DNA of 64,000 bases from Sporosarcina sp. D27 (lineage in GTDB: Bacteria > Bacillota > Bacilli > Bacillales_A > Planococcaceae), in NCBI RefSeq assembly GCF_000586555.1, contig NZ_AZUC01000047.1:372001-436000 (forward strand). Reading direction: 5' to 3'. The notes beneath the pieces are model-generated. The model had not been told where the DNA came from and did no database searches. It was given only the letters and a program-made list of their open reading frames with translations. Shown piece by piece: positions 1 through 9,446 of this stretch. Within the stretch, counting starts at the first letter, position 1, and each line of letters starts with the position of its first letter. The translations under genes and the position numbers were made by a program.

Positions 1-1730
1 AAAATTTCTGAAGTCGGGTCTGATCCATATTGACCTGCTTTCAATTTAGGTTTTTGAACTAGTACATACGTTAATAACTGTGGATCGTCAATTGGCGCCA
101 TTCCAAGGAATGAATACAGGTAATTACCATCTCCTGCAATATATCCACCACCTGATGATTTTGGAATTTGTGCAGTACCTGTTTTCCCACCAGCATCATA
201 TCCCTCTAGAGCGAATTTTTTACCAGTTCCATGTTCAGAAGTAATTACCGTCGCTAGAATTTCTCGCACTTCCTTAGCCGTTGCTTCACTAATTGGGCTC
301 TTTTTCTCAGCAGGTTCATGTTTCTCTAAGACTTTGTCTGTATTGGGATCAATAATTTGATCGATTACATAAGGGGTCATCATCTTACCGTTATTAGCGA
401 TGGCTGTTGCTGCCTGCACCATCTGAATTGGCGTTACAGTTGAACCTTGTCCGTAAGAAGTTGTAAGTCTCTCACTTGGATAGTTCGCTAACAGAATACC
501 AGATGCCTCATTCGGCAAGTCGATTCCAACTTTCTTTCCAAATCCGAATTCCTCAAAGTATTCAATAAGTGTCTGATCTCCCAGTTTCTCAAGCAAGTAT
601 GCCATAGATACATTGGATGAACGTTGGAATCCTTCAAGAAATGTGATCATCCCCCACCCCACTTTATTTACATCGCGAATGGTTTGATCATAAATTTCAT
701 ATTGTCCTGATTTGTAATAGGCATTCGGGTCCCATTTTTTTTCTTCAATTGCTGCAGCAAGTGTAAACATTTTCATCGTTGACCCTGGTTCAAATGTTTC
801 TTCCACAGCTTCATTGAGCCAATTCCCTGTCAACCCTTCGCGTGTTCCCGGATGGAAAGATGGACGTTGACTCATGGAAAGAATTTCACCAGTTTTCGGA
901 TTCACAACGACTGCAAGCATTTTTTCAGGGTGGTATTTCTCCTCAGCCCGATTGAGTGCATCTTCCGTGAAGTTCTCAATGGTTTTGTCGAGGGTTAGTT
1001 GAATCGTCTGACCATCTTGAGGCGCTTGGATATTCTTTTCTGTGTCACGGAGTGGGATTCCCCAACGGTCTGTTTTGAAGTCCACTTTACCGTCAATTCC
1101 TGTAAGTTGTTTATTATAGGTTTTTTCCAGTCCCATTTTCCCTACTGTTTTCACAGTTTTGTCTTCCGTTTCTTCTGGCATTGCAAAGCCTACCAAATAA
1201 GAAGCAAAATTCCCATTCGGATAAAGTCGTTTTTTGTCCTCGAAGAAACGGATACCTGGTAATTCCTCTTTCTTGATAGCATCTGCAGTCTCATTCGATA
1301 TGGAGCGTCCAGCCTTGCCGAATTCCACTTGATATGCTTGTTCAGGAGCATCTTCGAATCGTTTCAGGATCGCTTCCTTGTCCATATCAATATACTTACT
1401 TAGTACTTCTGCCGTATGTTCAAAATCTGTGACATGCTGTGGTTTTTTAGAACCCTTACTCGCATCCTTACTAAGAACGGCTACCAACCGGTAACTTAAC
1501 GTATCCGTCGCAATGACTTCCCCCGCCCGGTCAACAATCTGTCCTCGGTTTGCTTTTAACACACTTTCTTTTAAGTATTTCTGATCTGCCATTGTTGCAA
1601 GGGGGCGCCCATCGATCTGTCCGGTAATTTGAATTAGCAACATTCTTCCGAACAAAAGGAAAAAGAGCCCTCCAAATAACAAAAGCATTAGAAAGGCTCC
1701 ACCTTGAAATCGAAATTTCTTTTTCTTCAT
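1..1730 (-). CDS. pbpB: Penicillin-binding protein 2B (septal transpeptidase), C-terminus cut by window edge
   Basis: Class B penicillin-binding protein that cross-links peptidoglycan at the division septum. About 576 codons are visible. The N-terminus is short and basic and is followed by one membrane segment (about residues 8-28), then the dimerisation region with the ANRGQIVDR motif. The transpeptidase domain shows the active-site STMK (Ser near 317), SSN (near 372) and KTGT (near 516). Sequence after the KTGT region runs off the edge, so any PASTA repeats cannot be seen. The ATG overlaps the ftsL stop (ATGA), which implies translational coupling. Position directly after mraZ-rsmH-ftsL supports division PBP2B rather than a sporulation paralogue such as SpoVD. 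Confidence 0.93.
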   Translation of the reverse strand, partial: MKKKKFRFQGGAFLMLLLFGGLFFLLFGRMLLIQITGQIDGRPLATMADQKYLKESVLKANRGQIVDRAGEVIATDTLSYRLVAVLSKDASKGSKKPQHVTDFEHTAEVLSKYIDMDKEAILKRFEDAPEQAYQVEFGKAGRSISNETADAIKKEELPGIRFFEDKKRLYPNGNFASYLVGFAMPEETEDKTVKTVGKMGLEKTYNKQLTGIDGKVDFKTDRWGIPLRDTEKNIQAPQDGQTIQLTLDKTIENFTEDALNRAEEKYHPEKMLAVVVNPKTGEILSMSQRPSFHPGTREGLTGNWLNEAVEETFEPGSTMKMFTLAAAIEEKKWDPNAYYKSGQYEIYDQTIRDVNKVGWGMITFLEGFQRSSNVSMAYLLEKLGDQTLIEYFEEFGFGKKVGIDLPNEASGILLANYPSERLTTSYGQGSTVTPIQMVQAATAIANNGKMMTPYVIDQIIDPNTDKVLEKHEPAEKKSPISEATAKEVREILATVITSEHGTGKKFALEGYDAGGKTGTAQIPKSSGGGYIAGDGNYLYSFLGMAPIDDPQLLTYVLVQKPKLKAGQYGSDPTSEI

Positions 1731-2095
1731 CGTCCAGGCACGACCTTTACGTTACTTTCATTCAGATTCAAGCCGAGTTCTTTTGCTTTCTCCCAAATAC
1801 GTTCGTACGTCGATTTCTCGTTTACTTGATTGGACAATTCAATATTCTGTTTTGATGTTTCCTCAATTTTGTTTGAAAGATAGTGCATATCTTTGTTTGT
1901 ATCATTGATCTGCGCCTGTGTATGAAGTACCATCGTTGAAAACATCACAACAGCCGCAATGAACACAACAGCTAGAAATTTTTCACCCGGCGAGAAAATC
2001 TTCCGGGTTTTCGGAGCAGGTATCGATGCAGGATTCGCTTGAGTTTCCTGTTCCGGTATGTAATTCGGTTGGATTTTACGTTGCTCTAGAGCCAT
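1727..2095 (-). CDS. ftsL: Cell division protein FtsL
   Basis: Small bitopic divisome protein that works with DivIC/FtsB and FtsQ/DivIB to activate septal peptidoglycan synthesis. The 122 residues comprise a cytoplasmic tail with many Gln and Pro, one membrane helix (about residues 38-57, LAVVFIAAVVMFSTMVL), and an extracellular heptad region (IEETSKQNIELSNQVNE) expected to form a coiled coil. FtsL sequences diverge strongly, so the call rests on architecture and on position between rsmH and pbpB. Its stop overlaps the pbpB start by four bases. Confidence 0.88.
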   Translation of the reverse strand: MALEQRKIQPNYIPEQETQANPASIPAPKTRKIFSPGEKFLAVVFIAAVVMFSTMVLHTQAQINDTNKDMHYLSNKIEETSKQNIELSNQVNEKSTYERIWEKAKELGLNLNESNVKVVPGR

Positions 2096-2112
2096 TCATC
2101 CTCATCCCCTTT

Positions 2113-3045
2113 TCATTTTCTTTCAGCTATTCTAAGCTTCGCAGATCTTGCTCGTTTGTTGGCTTCTATTTCTTCTTCACTTGGCAAAATGGGTTTACGG
2201 GTAATCAATTTCAATTTGACGTCAAGACCTTCTGGAATTACAGGCAAGTTGGGTGGAAGTTCCGGAAGCGAGGAAGCTTCCTTGAAAATTGTCTTGCACA
2301 ATCGATCTTCCAACGAGTGAAAAGTGATGACACTAATTCGCCCTTTGGGATTGAGGAGCTCAATAGCATCTGTCAGCGACGTTTCTGCTGCTCCTAATTC
2401 ATCATTGACGGCAATTCGAATGGCTTGAAACACTCGTTTTGCAGGGTGACCACCTGTTCTTCTTGCAGCTGCAGGGATACCAGTTTTAATAAGCTCTGCA
2501 AGTTCCGCAGTCGTTTGAATCGGCTTTTCAGCACGTGCTTCCTCGATTTTTCGAGCAATACTTTTTGAGAACTTCTCTTCTCCATAGCGGAAGAAGATAC
2601 GAAGCAGATCTTGATAACTCCATTCGTTCACAACTTCAAAAGCAGTTAAAGCAGCTGTAGTATCCATCCTCATGTCCAATGGTGCATCATGGTTGTAACT
2701 AAATCCTCGTTCAGGAGTATCCAATTGCGGTGAAGAAACACCAAGATCATACAAAATACCATCAACAGATTCTATATCAATTCTATGGAGTTCTTCTTTT
2801 AGTTGACTGAAATTAGCATGGATGAAAGTCACTCTATCCAAATACTCGGATAACGTATCTTTCGCCGCTTCGATAGCAGTCATATCTTGGTCAAAACAAA
2901 TAAGTCTTCCTTTACCTGATAAGCGCTTTGCAATCTCCGTACTGTGTCCCGCACCGCCAAGTGTACAGTCCACATAGATTCCTTCAGGTTGTATGGAAAG
3001 GCCTTCTACAGCTTCGTGAAGTAAAACAGTTGTATGATCGAACAT
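2113..3045 (-). CDS. rsmH: 16S rRNA (cytosine1402-N4)-methyltransferase RsmH
   Basis: S-adenosylmethionine-dependent methyltransferase that modifies C1402 (N4) of 16S rRNA in the decoding centre; formerly MraW. The N-terminus has the family start [13 protein letters not shown], then the SAM-binding [10 protein letters not shown], followed by [10 protein letters not shown] and the C-terminal [13 protein letters not shown] motif. I chose the ATG at 3045, not an in-frame start 13 codons upstream, because it matches family N-termini and has an AGGCGG-like ribosome site. It gives 310 residues, the usual length. The gene lies between mraZ and ftsL in the mra cluster. Confidence 0.96.
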   Translation of the reverse strand: MFDHTTVLLHEAVEGLSIQPEGIYVDCTLGGAGHSTEIAKRLSGKGRLICFDQDMTAIEAAKDTLSEYLDRVTFIHANFSQLKEELHRIDIESVDGILYDLGVSSPQLDTPERGFSYNHDAPLDMRMDTTAALTAFEVVNEWSYQDLLRIFFRYGEEKFSKSIARKIEEARAEKPIQTTAELAELIKTGIPAAARRTGGHPAKRVFQAIRIAVNDELGAAETSLTDAIELLNPKGRISVITFHSLEDRLCKTIFKEASSLPELPPNLPVIPEGLDVKLKLITRKPILPSEEEIEANKRARSAKLRIAERK

Positions 3046-3093
3046 TGGTACCGCCTGCTTTCTAAAATTAACGTCAAAAGTCAAAGTAACTAA

Positions 3094-3525
3094 TCAAAAG
3101 TCAAAATCCATAATATTTTCTGCGATATCGTTAAAGGATTCCTCGGATTCCTCGTAATACGTCTGCCAATTTTCTTCAGACCATATTTCAAATCTTCCGG
3201 AAACACCAATAACCATGCAGTCTTTAGAGATTTTGGCATAGCCAAGTAGTGAAGATGGAATATTTACACGTCCTTGCTTGTCCAGTTCAACTTCAGTTGC
3301 ACCAGAAAAGAAAAATCGTGTGAATGCTCGGGCGTCTTTCTTTGTCACGGGCAACGCTTTCAATTTCTCTTCAAGCTTTTTCCATTCATGCATCGGATAG
3401 CCGAAGAGGCAATTGTCCAGACCACGAGTCAACACAAAGCCACCCGCAAGATCCTCCCTGAATTTTGAAGGGATTATCAAACGGCCTTTTGTATCGATAG
3501 TATGCTGATATTCACCCATGAACAT
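3094..3525 (-). CDS. mraZ: Transcriptional regulator MraZ
   Basis: DNA-binding protein of the SpoVT/AbrB-like MraZ family; the protein forms ring oligomers and controls its own mra operon. The 143 residues contain two tandem MraZ motifs: [19 protein letters not shown] near residues 6-24 and [14 protein letters not shown] in the second half. The start at [11 protein letters not shown] follows GGGGTGAAGGG and matches the family; an in-frame extension upstream has no support. It is first in the mra cluster, and a set of 10-bp-spaced TGG repeats upstream fits autoregulation. Confidence 0.96.
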   Translation of the reverse strand: MFMGEYQHTIDTKGRLIIPSKFREDLAGGFVLTRGLDNCLFGYPMHEWKKLEEKLKALPVTKKDARAFTRFFFSGATEVELDKQGRVNIPSSLLGYAKISKDCMVIGVSGRFEIWSEENWQTYYEESEESFNDIAENIMDFDF

Positions 3526-3554
3526 ACCCTTCACCCCACTATATAAATTTAATG

Positions 3555-3590
3555 TACCACATCCCCCCACTTTCCTCCACCAATTTCCCA
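3555..3590 (-). promoter_or_regulatory. MraZ-box-like operator: four TGG repeats with about 10-bp period
   Basis: On the minus strand, reading towards mraZ, TGGGA, TGGAG, TGGGG and TGGTA occur at 11, 10 and 10 bp steps. The last three are preceded by G (GTGG). E. coli MraZ is known to bind TGGGN repeats separated by 5 nt, the same spacing. The last repeat abuts a possible extended -10 (TGGTACATT), so bound MraZ would cover the promoter. Spacing and motif are seen; binding is inferred. Confidence 0.6.
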
Positions 3591-3707
3591 TATTGCAATG
3601 AAAATGTATCAATAGTACTTCATTTATTGAGATTGTTACATTTATTACAAAGAAAAGCACCCCAATACGCACAGTTACTGTGCATAAGAGATGCTCACAT
3701 AAATGAT

Positions 3708-5315
3708 TTATAAGTAAATAACAACATGTTGACCATTAATCGGTAAAGAGGCATTCAACAAATCGTCGATTAACGTAGGTCCATATACATTTAAATATGG
3801 GTACGGTGTATACGTACGTTCCTGAAGATTTCTTTCGGGATACAAATCCCCTTCTGCAATACTGTAATCACGGATCGCTGCGGCGTATTTCCTTAACAAC
3901 GCGTCCTCTGCTTTATCTTGAAGATAGGTAAGCTGACGTAAATGATATGCACGATTTTTTTCAGCGAGATTCGCCAAGCCCTTATCAGAGATGTGTTGCT
4001 CCATTTTGTTGTATTGTTCCTGGATGACATTTTCAGTTTCTTGCAGAAGCTGTTCGAGTTCAATGTCTCGTTGCTCGTCTAGAAAATCTGCTCTTCTGCT
4101 AATGACTTCTCCAGCCATCACTTCAGCAACAGTCAGTTTTGACTTTTCTAGTGCATGCAAGGTTTGTTGAGTAACTAGCGTCATGGATATTCTAGGTACG
4201 AGTATCGGCATCTTCATGTCTAAATGATTAAAAGCATCTTTCAACAACGACCAATAAGCAATTTCACCAGGACCTCCGACAAATGCAAGAACAGGGAATA
4301 CCATATCTTGCATTAAAGGTCTCGTCGCAACGTTATTGCTTAGTATCCAAGGAGTTTGTTCAGCGATTTCAAGCATTTCTGCAGTTGTAAACTGAATACC
4401 TGCAGACTCATTGACAAACAAATCACCTTTCCTGCTCAATAAGACTCGGCCAGTGTCGTGAATATAAAACAAATGAGCCGCATCTTTTGCTGATTGAATA
4501 GGTGTCCCGAAGCCTTGTTCTTTAAATAGGCTCTCCTTACCTGTAATCATTTCAGCAATCGTTTCAGACTCTTTAATGAGTTTCTTGAAATAGTCGGATT
4601 CGAGCATACGCAACGACTTTTCCGCTGAGTCTATGAACAACAGACCGTGTTTTTGGAATAGACCATTCATCAATCGAACAAAGAAACCAGTAAAAGTATG
4701 TTCTCGATCTGCTGATTGAAGCACTTCTTCTAATAATTCCTTAGTATATGCGGTTTCTTCGAAATCTCTGAAAACTTGACGTATGTAGCTAGTCATCTGC
4801 ACAGCATCATACTCAGTATCCGAAGCCATCGTCTTTAAGACATATCTTTCCGGATATTGCTGTTTCAGCAGTCTGCCATCTTGTTCTGAAAAGACATGAT
4901 TGATTTCTTCTAAATCATGGTCCTCACCTGCCACCCAAAATACAGGGATAACAGGTACATCCAACTCTTTCCGTTGTTGTGCCGCAAGTAAAATAACGGT
5001 TATCGCTTTATGGATAGAATAGAGTGGCCCTGTCAAGAGTCCAGCTTGTTGTCCTCCGACGATAACAACTCCATTATTTGAGAGTTCGTCTAAATGCGCA
5101 GAAGCGGCATCCGAAATTCCGAAAGGCTCCATATAAGAGCGGATTGTACGCGCAAGCTCCTGTCGTTGGTACAGACGACTGTTCAATTCAGCTAGTCTCT
5201 GTGGGTAACTTTCAGCGCTAAGTGGATAATCATAGAATGCTTTGTTGAACTGCGCGTCTTGTCCATACGCCTCCATAACGGCGCTTTTATGTACGTTTTG
5301 TGATGCAATTTCCAT
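3708..5315 (-). CDS. bshC: Bacillithiol biosynthesis cysteine-adding enzyme BshC
   Basis: Putative cysteine ligase for the last step of bacillithiol synthesis, joining cysteine to glucosaminyl-malate. The 535 residues match the family length. Family hallmarks include [20 protein letters not shown] near residues 84-103, [17 protein letters not shown] near 123-139, and a C-terminal coiled-coil segment rich in Gln and Glu. It sits immediately upstream of mraZ, as yllA/bshC does in Bacillus subtilis. A small hairpin (GCACAG/CTGTGC near 3670-3684) lies between bshC and mraZ but lacks a clear T-tract, so termination there is uncertain. Confidence 0.94.
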   Translation of the reverse strand: MEIASQNVHKSAVMEAYGQDAQFNKAFYDYPLSAESYPQRLAELNSRLYQRQELARTIRSYMEPFGISDAASAHLDELSNNGVVIVGGQQAGLLTGPLYSIHKAITVILLAAQQRKELDVPVIPVFWVAGEDHDLEEINHVFSEQDGRLLKQQYPERYVLKTMASDTEYDAVQMTSYIRQVFRDFEETAYTKELLEEVLQSADREHTFTGFFVRLMNGLFQKHGLLFIDSAEKSLRMLESDYFKKLIKESETIAEMITGKESLFKEQGFGTPIQSAKDAAHLFYIHDTGRVLLSRKGDLFVNESAGIQFTTAEMLEIAEQTPWILSNNVATRPLMQDMVFPVLAFVGGPGEIAYWSLLKDAFNHLDMKMPILVPRISMTLVTQQTLHALEKSKLTVAEVMAGEVISRRADFLDEQRDIELEQLLQETENVIQEQYNKMEQHISDKGLANLAEKNRAYHLRQLTYLQDKAEDALLRKYAAAIRDYSIAEGDLYPERNLQERTYTPYPYLNVYGPTLIDDLLNASLPINGQHVVIYL

Positions 5316-5402
5316 CGTTCAAGCCCCTTTTTTCACCATCTATTTATGGATTGAGTATATCACTCCACTGTCATTGTTAAAAAACATACGCTTGCTCAGA
5401 AC

Positions 5403-5795
5403 CTAACCTCTTAAAAATTCAGCAACCGTTCGCCCGACACCTAACAACAACAAGACGATGTAGAGCATTGATAATATTAGAAACAGCAATCTCCATAGAT
5501 TGCGGAACATATACTTCATTCGAAACTCTTTACTTCGAATTCTCTCCGCAATTGCAAAACCAATCCCTATAATAAGCACCCCTACAATTAGGAAGACACC
5601 GCCTTGTATCCCCGTAATCATTCTGAATAACACACTCACAGATAGGAACAAAAAAGGTACAGTTACATCTGCTGCAATTCGAAATGACCTTACAGAAGAA
5701 TAACCACTCACTATTACAATTACAAACAATACCATAGTCAACAAGTATGGCACGATGACGATGAGTGACAACAAAAACTGTAACATCTCTTTCAT
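5403..5795 (-). CDS. DUF3397 family four-helix membrane protein
   Basis: Small hydrophobic protein of 130 residues with about four predicted membrane helices (near residues 7-28, 42-62, 66-84 and 100-120) and a basic stretch (RIRSKEFRMKYMFRN) between helices three and four. It resembles the DUF3397 family found beside panE and bshC in many Bacillales. No catalytic motif is visible and the function is unknown. Its start overlaps the panE stop by four bases, so the two are probably co-translated. Confidence 0.65.
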   Translation of the reverse strand: MKEMLQFLLSLIVIVPYLLTMVLFVIVIVSGYSSVRSFRIAADVTVPFLFLSVSVLFRMITGIQGGVFLIVGVLIIGIGFAIAERIRSKEFRMKYMFRNLWRLLFLILSMLYIVLLLLGVGRTVAEFLRG

Positions 5796-6682
5796 GTGTA
5801 TTCTTTCCTTTCATCAATTGCTTTAAGCAATGTTTCAAACAATTTTAGCGTTGGCATTTTCTCTTCATGTCCTTCTAGAATGGCACTAATAATCGTGTCG
5901 ATTTCCATCGGTATCTGATTTGTTTTATCAACAAACATAGATGAACGGTTATTTGCTGTACGCCTGCAAACTTCTTCCACTTCTGAAAAAGACAGTTTTT
6001 TTGCTACCTCTGGATATTCAGCTGCAAGTTCTCCATAGATCACTTGCATAAGATGATTAGCGTAATTATTAGTGAGTAATTCACCATTTTTCAACTCCAA
6101 AATAGCCGTCAATGGGTTAATGCAACAATTCACAAACACCTTTCGTAGCAACATCTGAAATGCATCCTTTTCATGCAGAATAGGAAATGCAAGTGAATTT
6201 GCTTCAAATATCGGAAAAGAAAATTTCTGACTGCCTTTTATTGAAGCGATACTCATTACTCCGATACCATTGTGAATCACAGTTCTGTCATCTATTTTCC
6301 CTGCGCCATGTGTTAACGAAGCAGCTTCTACAGATGGGATGGACGTTGAGAGTCCAAGTTCATAATGACGGAGTCCGTTTTGGATGAATAGCAGATGTTC
6401 TGGAAGTACATGGTTTTCAAGCTTCTTCACTACCCCCTCGAGATCATTCGATTTTACTGCAAGTATCCACATGGCTTTTTGTGGGGCACTCGCCAAATCT
6501 GAAAACGCAGCAACTTGAAAAGTTTTTGCTCGGTCATTCTGTATTCTTGTCACACCCTGGTCGCGAAGTTCACTAGCTTGGTCTTCACGTCTAGTTAAAA
6601 ATGACACCGACATTCCCGCTTCTGCTAAGTAAGAGCCAATTAATAGTCCCATCGCTCCCGCTCCTGCAATAACAACTTCCAC
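5792..6682 (-). CDS. panE: 2-dehydropantoate 2-reductase (ketopantoate reductase)
   Basis: NADPH-dependent reduction of ketopantoate to pantoate in pantothenate and CoA synthesis. The N-terminal Rossmann motif is GAGAMGLLIGSYLAEAG (residues 6-22). The catalytic lysine region AVKSNDLE follows near residue 75, and the C-terminal helical domain carries the family CINPLTAILELKNGEL segment. Length 296 is typical. It corresponds to B. subtilis ylbQ by position near bshC and is coupled to the downstream DUF3397 gene. A terminator (6702-6725) separates it from the carboxylase genes. Confidence 0.9.
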   Translation of the reverse strand: MEVVIAGAGAMGLLIGSYLAEAGMSVSFLTRREDQASELRDQGVTRIQNDRAKTFQVAAFSDLASAPQKAMWILAVKSNDLEGVVKKLENHVLPEHLLFIQNGLRHYELGLSTSIPSVEAASLTHGAGKIDDRTVIHNGIGVMSIASIKGSQKFSFPIFEANSLAFPILHEKDAFQMLLRKVFVNCCINPLTAILELKNGELLTNNYANHLMQVIYGELAAEYPEVAKKLSFSEVEEVCRRTANNRSSMFVDKTNQIPMEIDTIISAILEGHEEKMPTLKLFETLLKAIDERKEYT

Positions 6683-6701
6683 TCTATCCCCCCTTTCACG
6701 A

Positions 6702-6725
6702 GAAAAGTCCGCCCTTTAGGCGGAC
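6702..6725 (-). terminator. Rho-independent terminator of the carboxylase operon
   Basis: On the minus strand GTCCGCC and GGCGGAC form a seven-base-pair GC-rich stem around a short loop, followed by TTTTCTC. It lies just after the carboxyltransferase stop and just before panE. Confidence 0.8.
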
Positions 6726-6740
6726 AGAAACTCTTATCAC

Positions 6741-8294
6741 TTATACTGGATAAACCGGGTGTTTCCGTGGAGGCTGCGGAATATTCTTCGTACTATACAG
6801 TTCAAAACGCGCAGCAAGAACTGTTCGTAAATCAGAAGGTTTCACGATTTCATCGATAATCATTTCTGAAGCTAATCGATAAATATCAATTTCTTCTTTG
6901 TATTCCTGCTGTTTTTCCTGTACATACGCGCGGCGCTCTTTCGGATCTTCAATTGCTTCAATTTTGTTTGAGTAGACAGCATTCACAGCCGCTTCAGGTC
7001 CCATCACTGCGATTTGTGCAGTTGGTAACGCGATACATACATCCGGTTCAAAAGCAGGACCCGCCATCGCATACAGTCCAGCGCCATATGCTTTTCGAAC
7101 AACAACTGAAATTTTCGGTACAGTCGCAGAACTCATCGCCATAATCAGTTTTGCTCCATGACGTATGATCCCCTCTTTTTCCACTTTAGTCCCGATCATG
7201 AACCCCGGGACATCTGCTAGAAATAGCAGAGGAATTGAAAAGGCATCACATAGGTTAATGAATTTCGCGCCTTTATCTGCCGAGTCCACAAACAACACGC
7301 CGCCATTGGCTTTTGGCTGGTTTGCGATAATCCCTACGGACCTGCCGTTAATACGCGCGAGTCCTGTTATCAATTCTGGCGCAAATTTCTTTTTCACTTC
7401 AAAGAAACTACCCTCGTCAATCAGCACATCCAACGCTTCATACATATTGAACGGTGCGTTTTGGTTTTCAGGTATAATTTCTTCCAATGATCGTCCCACT
7501 TTCGCCGCCACAGCTTCTGCTACAGGTGCTGGCTCCGTAAAGTTCGCAGGAAAGAATGCAAGATAACGTTTCGCTTCAGCGATCGCTTCCTCCTCGTCCT
7601 CTGCCAGTACATCCCCACATCCACTGACGGAACAATGCATTTCTGCACCGCCCATTTCCTCTAACGATACTTTCTGACCAATGACCTTCTCTGCCATTCT
7701 CGGAGAGCCTAAATACATCGATGCATTCCCCTTGACCATGATGACAAGATCGCAAAAAGCTGGTATGTACGCACCTCCAGCAGCTGACGGTCCGAACAGA
7801 ACGCAAATTTGTGGGATAAACCCTGACAGTCTCACTTGGTTATGGAAAATTCGTCCTGCGCCTCTGCGATTCGGAAACATATCCAACTGATCCGTAATAC
7901 GAGCGCCTGCAGAATCGACTAAATATAGCATAGGTACCCGATGCATTTCTGCCGTTTCTTGGATTCTAATAATCTTCTCAACTGTACGAGAACCCCATGA
8001 GCCAGCTTTAATTGTTGAATCATTTGCCATAACGCAAACAGTTTGGCCACCGACTTTCCCCATAGCGGTGACGACACCATCTGCCGGCAAGTCTCCTGCT
8101 TCACAATTCGCGAAGCGTCCATCTTCTGTATACTCACCGTCGTCAAAAAGTAACTCAAGACGTTTGCGTACAAACAACTTTCCTTGTTGTGCAGCTTTTT
8201 CATGATATTTAGGTTGCCCGCCAGCAAAGATTTTCTCGAGCTGCTGTTCTAGCTTATGATTATACCCCTTTTGTTCTTCTGTGTGGTTTGTCAT
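6741..8294 (-). CDS. Acyl-CoA carboxylase carboxyltransferase (beta) subunit
   Basis: Transfers a carboxyl group from biotin to an acyl-CoA (propionyl- or another short or branched acyl-CoA), or the reverse in decarboxylases. The 517 residues contain both crotonase-fold halves of the PccB/MmdA family: an N-terminal half with GSWGSRTVEKI and FGPSAAGGAYIPAFCD, and a C-terminal half with VPGFMIGTKVEKEGIIRHGAKL and KAYGAGLYAMAGP. The next genes in the operon are a biotin carrier and a crotonase. No biotin carboxylase is encoded in this cluster, so it either borrows one or acts as a decarboxylase-type subunit. Substrate cannot be assigned from sequence. Confidence 0.85.
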   Translation of the reverse strand: MTNHTEEQKGYNHKLEQQLEKIFAGGQPKYHEKAAQQGKLFVRKRLELLFDDGEYTEDGRFANCEAGDLPADGVVTAMGKVGGQTVCVMANDSTIKAGSWGSRTVEKIIRIQETAEMHRVPMLYLVDSAGARITDQLDMFPNRRGAGRIFHNQVRLSGFIPQICVLFGPSAAGGAYIPAFCDLVIMVKGNASMYLGSPRMAEKVIGQKVSLEEMGGAEMHCSVSGCGDVLAEDEEEAIAEAKRYLAFFPANFTEPAPVAEAVAAKVGRSLEEIIPENQNAPFNMYEALDVLIDEGSFFEVKKKFAPELITGLARINGRSVGIIANQPKANGGVLFVDSADKGAKFINLCDAFSIPLLFLADVPGFMIGTKVEKEGIIRHGAKLIMAMSSATVPKISVVVRKAYGAGLYAMAGPAFEPDVCIALPTAQIAVMGPEAAVNAVYSNKIEAIEDPKERRAYVQEKQQEYKEEIDIYRLASEMIIDEIVKPSDLRTVLAARFELYSTKNIPQPPRKHPVYPV

Positions 8295-8319
8295 GTGAAC
8301 TCCCCCTTAACTAATTCGC

Positions 8320-8535
8320 TTATCCTTCAAACGTCAGAATGAGGTCTCCTTCGTCAACAAAATCCTCTTCTTTAACAGCAATTGACGCCACTTTTCCATC
8401 CATTTCAGCTTCAACAGGAATTTCCATCTTCATCGATTCAAGGATAACAACGACATCCCCTTTTTTCACTTCTTGCCCCACTTCAACTTCAATTGTGAAA
8501 ACTGTTCCCGTCATTGTAGAAAGTACTTGAGCCAT
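8320..8535 (-). CDS. Biotin/lipoyl attachment carrier protein
   Basis: Single biotinyl domain of 71 residues that shuttles carboxyl groups on biotin. The biotinylation motif ESMKME places the modified lysine at residue 36; the usual first residue Ala is Ser here, a common variant. The protein is nothing but this domain, like the small carriers beside acyl-CoA carboxylase genes in Bacillales (for example yngHB). It precedes the carboxyltransferase by 25 bases, so it is very likely its partner. Confidence 0.88.
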   Translation of the reverse strand: MAQVLSTMTGTVFTIEVEVGQEVKKGDVVVILESMKMEIPVEAEMDGKVASIAVKEEDFVDEGDLILTFEG

Positions 8536-8668
8536 ATTATTTCCTCCTCAACTTTTGCTTGCTGTAGATAGATGATTTTCATTTATCTATTTACTAGTTT
8601 ATCTGAACAATGAAACCGTTTTCAACTATTCATTTATCTTTTGAATATTCAATCTACTAAACAAGTGT

Positions 8669-9424
8669 TTACCGGCTTCGAAATTGATGAACAGCTGCAT
8701 GGTGCGCCTCTGATTCCCAGAGAATTGAACACCGCTTACACTCATCAATCATCCGGCTTTTCAGGTCAGATTGTTCCCATTTGCGGATCGCAATCGCTTT
8801 ATAAGCTTTCAGTACTGAAGACTCAATGTGGTCGAATTTAGCAGTGAATTTATCAAGCGCAACTTGTTTGTCGCCTGAATATGTATCTGTAATCCATCCC
8901 CATTCAAGTAGTTCTTCAGCTGTATGGACACGAGCTTCTGTTAATAGTTGCAGTACTTCACTATGCCCAGACTCTTTCTCATATAGCAACGATGCCCCAC
9001 CCCAGCCTGTTGTAATTGCCAGAGTCCCTTGGATGAACCCTGCTTTGGCACCAGACTTCATCAATCTGTAATCACAAGCCGCTGCAATTTCGCAACCACC
9101 ACCGACTGCTGTACCATCCATCAGTGCAATAACAGGGATCGGTAACGTTGCAAGTCTGTATAACAACTCTGTCATTCGAGAAAGCATTGGAAGTGCTTGA
9201 GCAGACGTTTCTAACGAATGGAACTCACCGAGATCTCCTCCCGAACAAAATGCTTTTCCACCTTCAGACGTGATGACACCCCATTCCACATCCCCATCTT
9301 GCTCAACAAAGTCAATGAATTGTTCAAGTCCGTCCATCACTTCATGATTTACAGCATTGCGAACTTCAGGGCGCGTGATTGTAAACGTGACAATACCCCG
9401 ATCAGATGTAATGTTAACTGACAT
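8669..9424 (-). CDS. Enoyl-CoA hydratase/isomerase family protein (atypical crotonase)
   Basis: Crotonase-fold protein of 251 residues acting on an acyl-CoA thioester. The oxyanion-hole region FCSGGDLGEF is present, as is GTAVGGGCEIAAACD carrying the first catalytic glutamate of hydratases. The second glutamate (the E of the usual QPE segment) is replaced: the sequence reads GFIQGTLAI. It is followed by GWGG instead of GAGG. True hydratase activity is therefore doubtful. Crotonase-family methylmalonyl- and ethylmalonyl-CoA decarboxylases also lack that glutamate, and the neighbouring acyl-CoA carboxylase makes a proofreading or decarboxylase role worth considering. The 130-bp gap to the carrier gene shows no obvious terminator. 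Confidence 0.8.
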   Translation of the reverse strand: MSVNITSDRGIVTFTITRPEVRNAVNHEVMDGLEQFIDFVEQDGDVEWGVITSEGGKAFCSGGDLGEFHSLETSAQALPMLSRMTELLYRLATLPIPVIALMDGTAVGGGCEIAAACDYRLMKSGAKAGFIQGTLAITTGWGGASLLYEKESGHSEVLQLLTEARVHTAEELLEWGWITDTYSGDKQVALDKFTAKFDHIESSVLKAYKAIAIRKWEQSDLKSRMIDECKRCSILWESEAHHAAVHQFRSR

Positions 9425-9446
9425 GCTGATGCCTCCTAATTATATG

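Noticed and set aside
3600-3707. Gene or RNA between bshC and mraZ
   Set aside because: Only a six-base-pair hairpin (GCACAG/CTGTGC) and AT-rich sequence are seen; no ribosome site or clear terminator T-tract.
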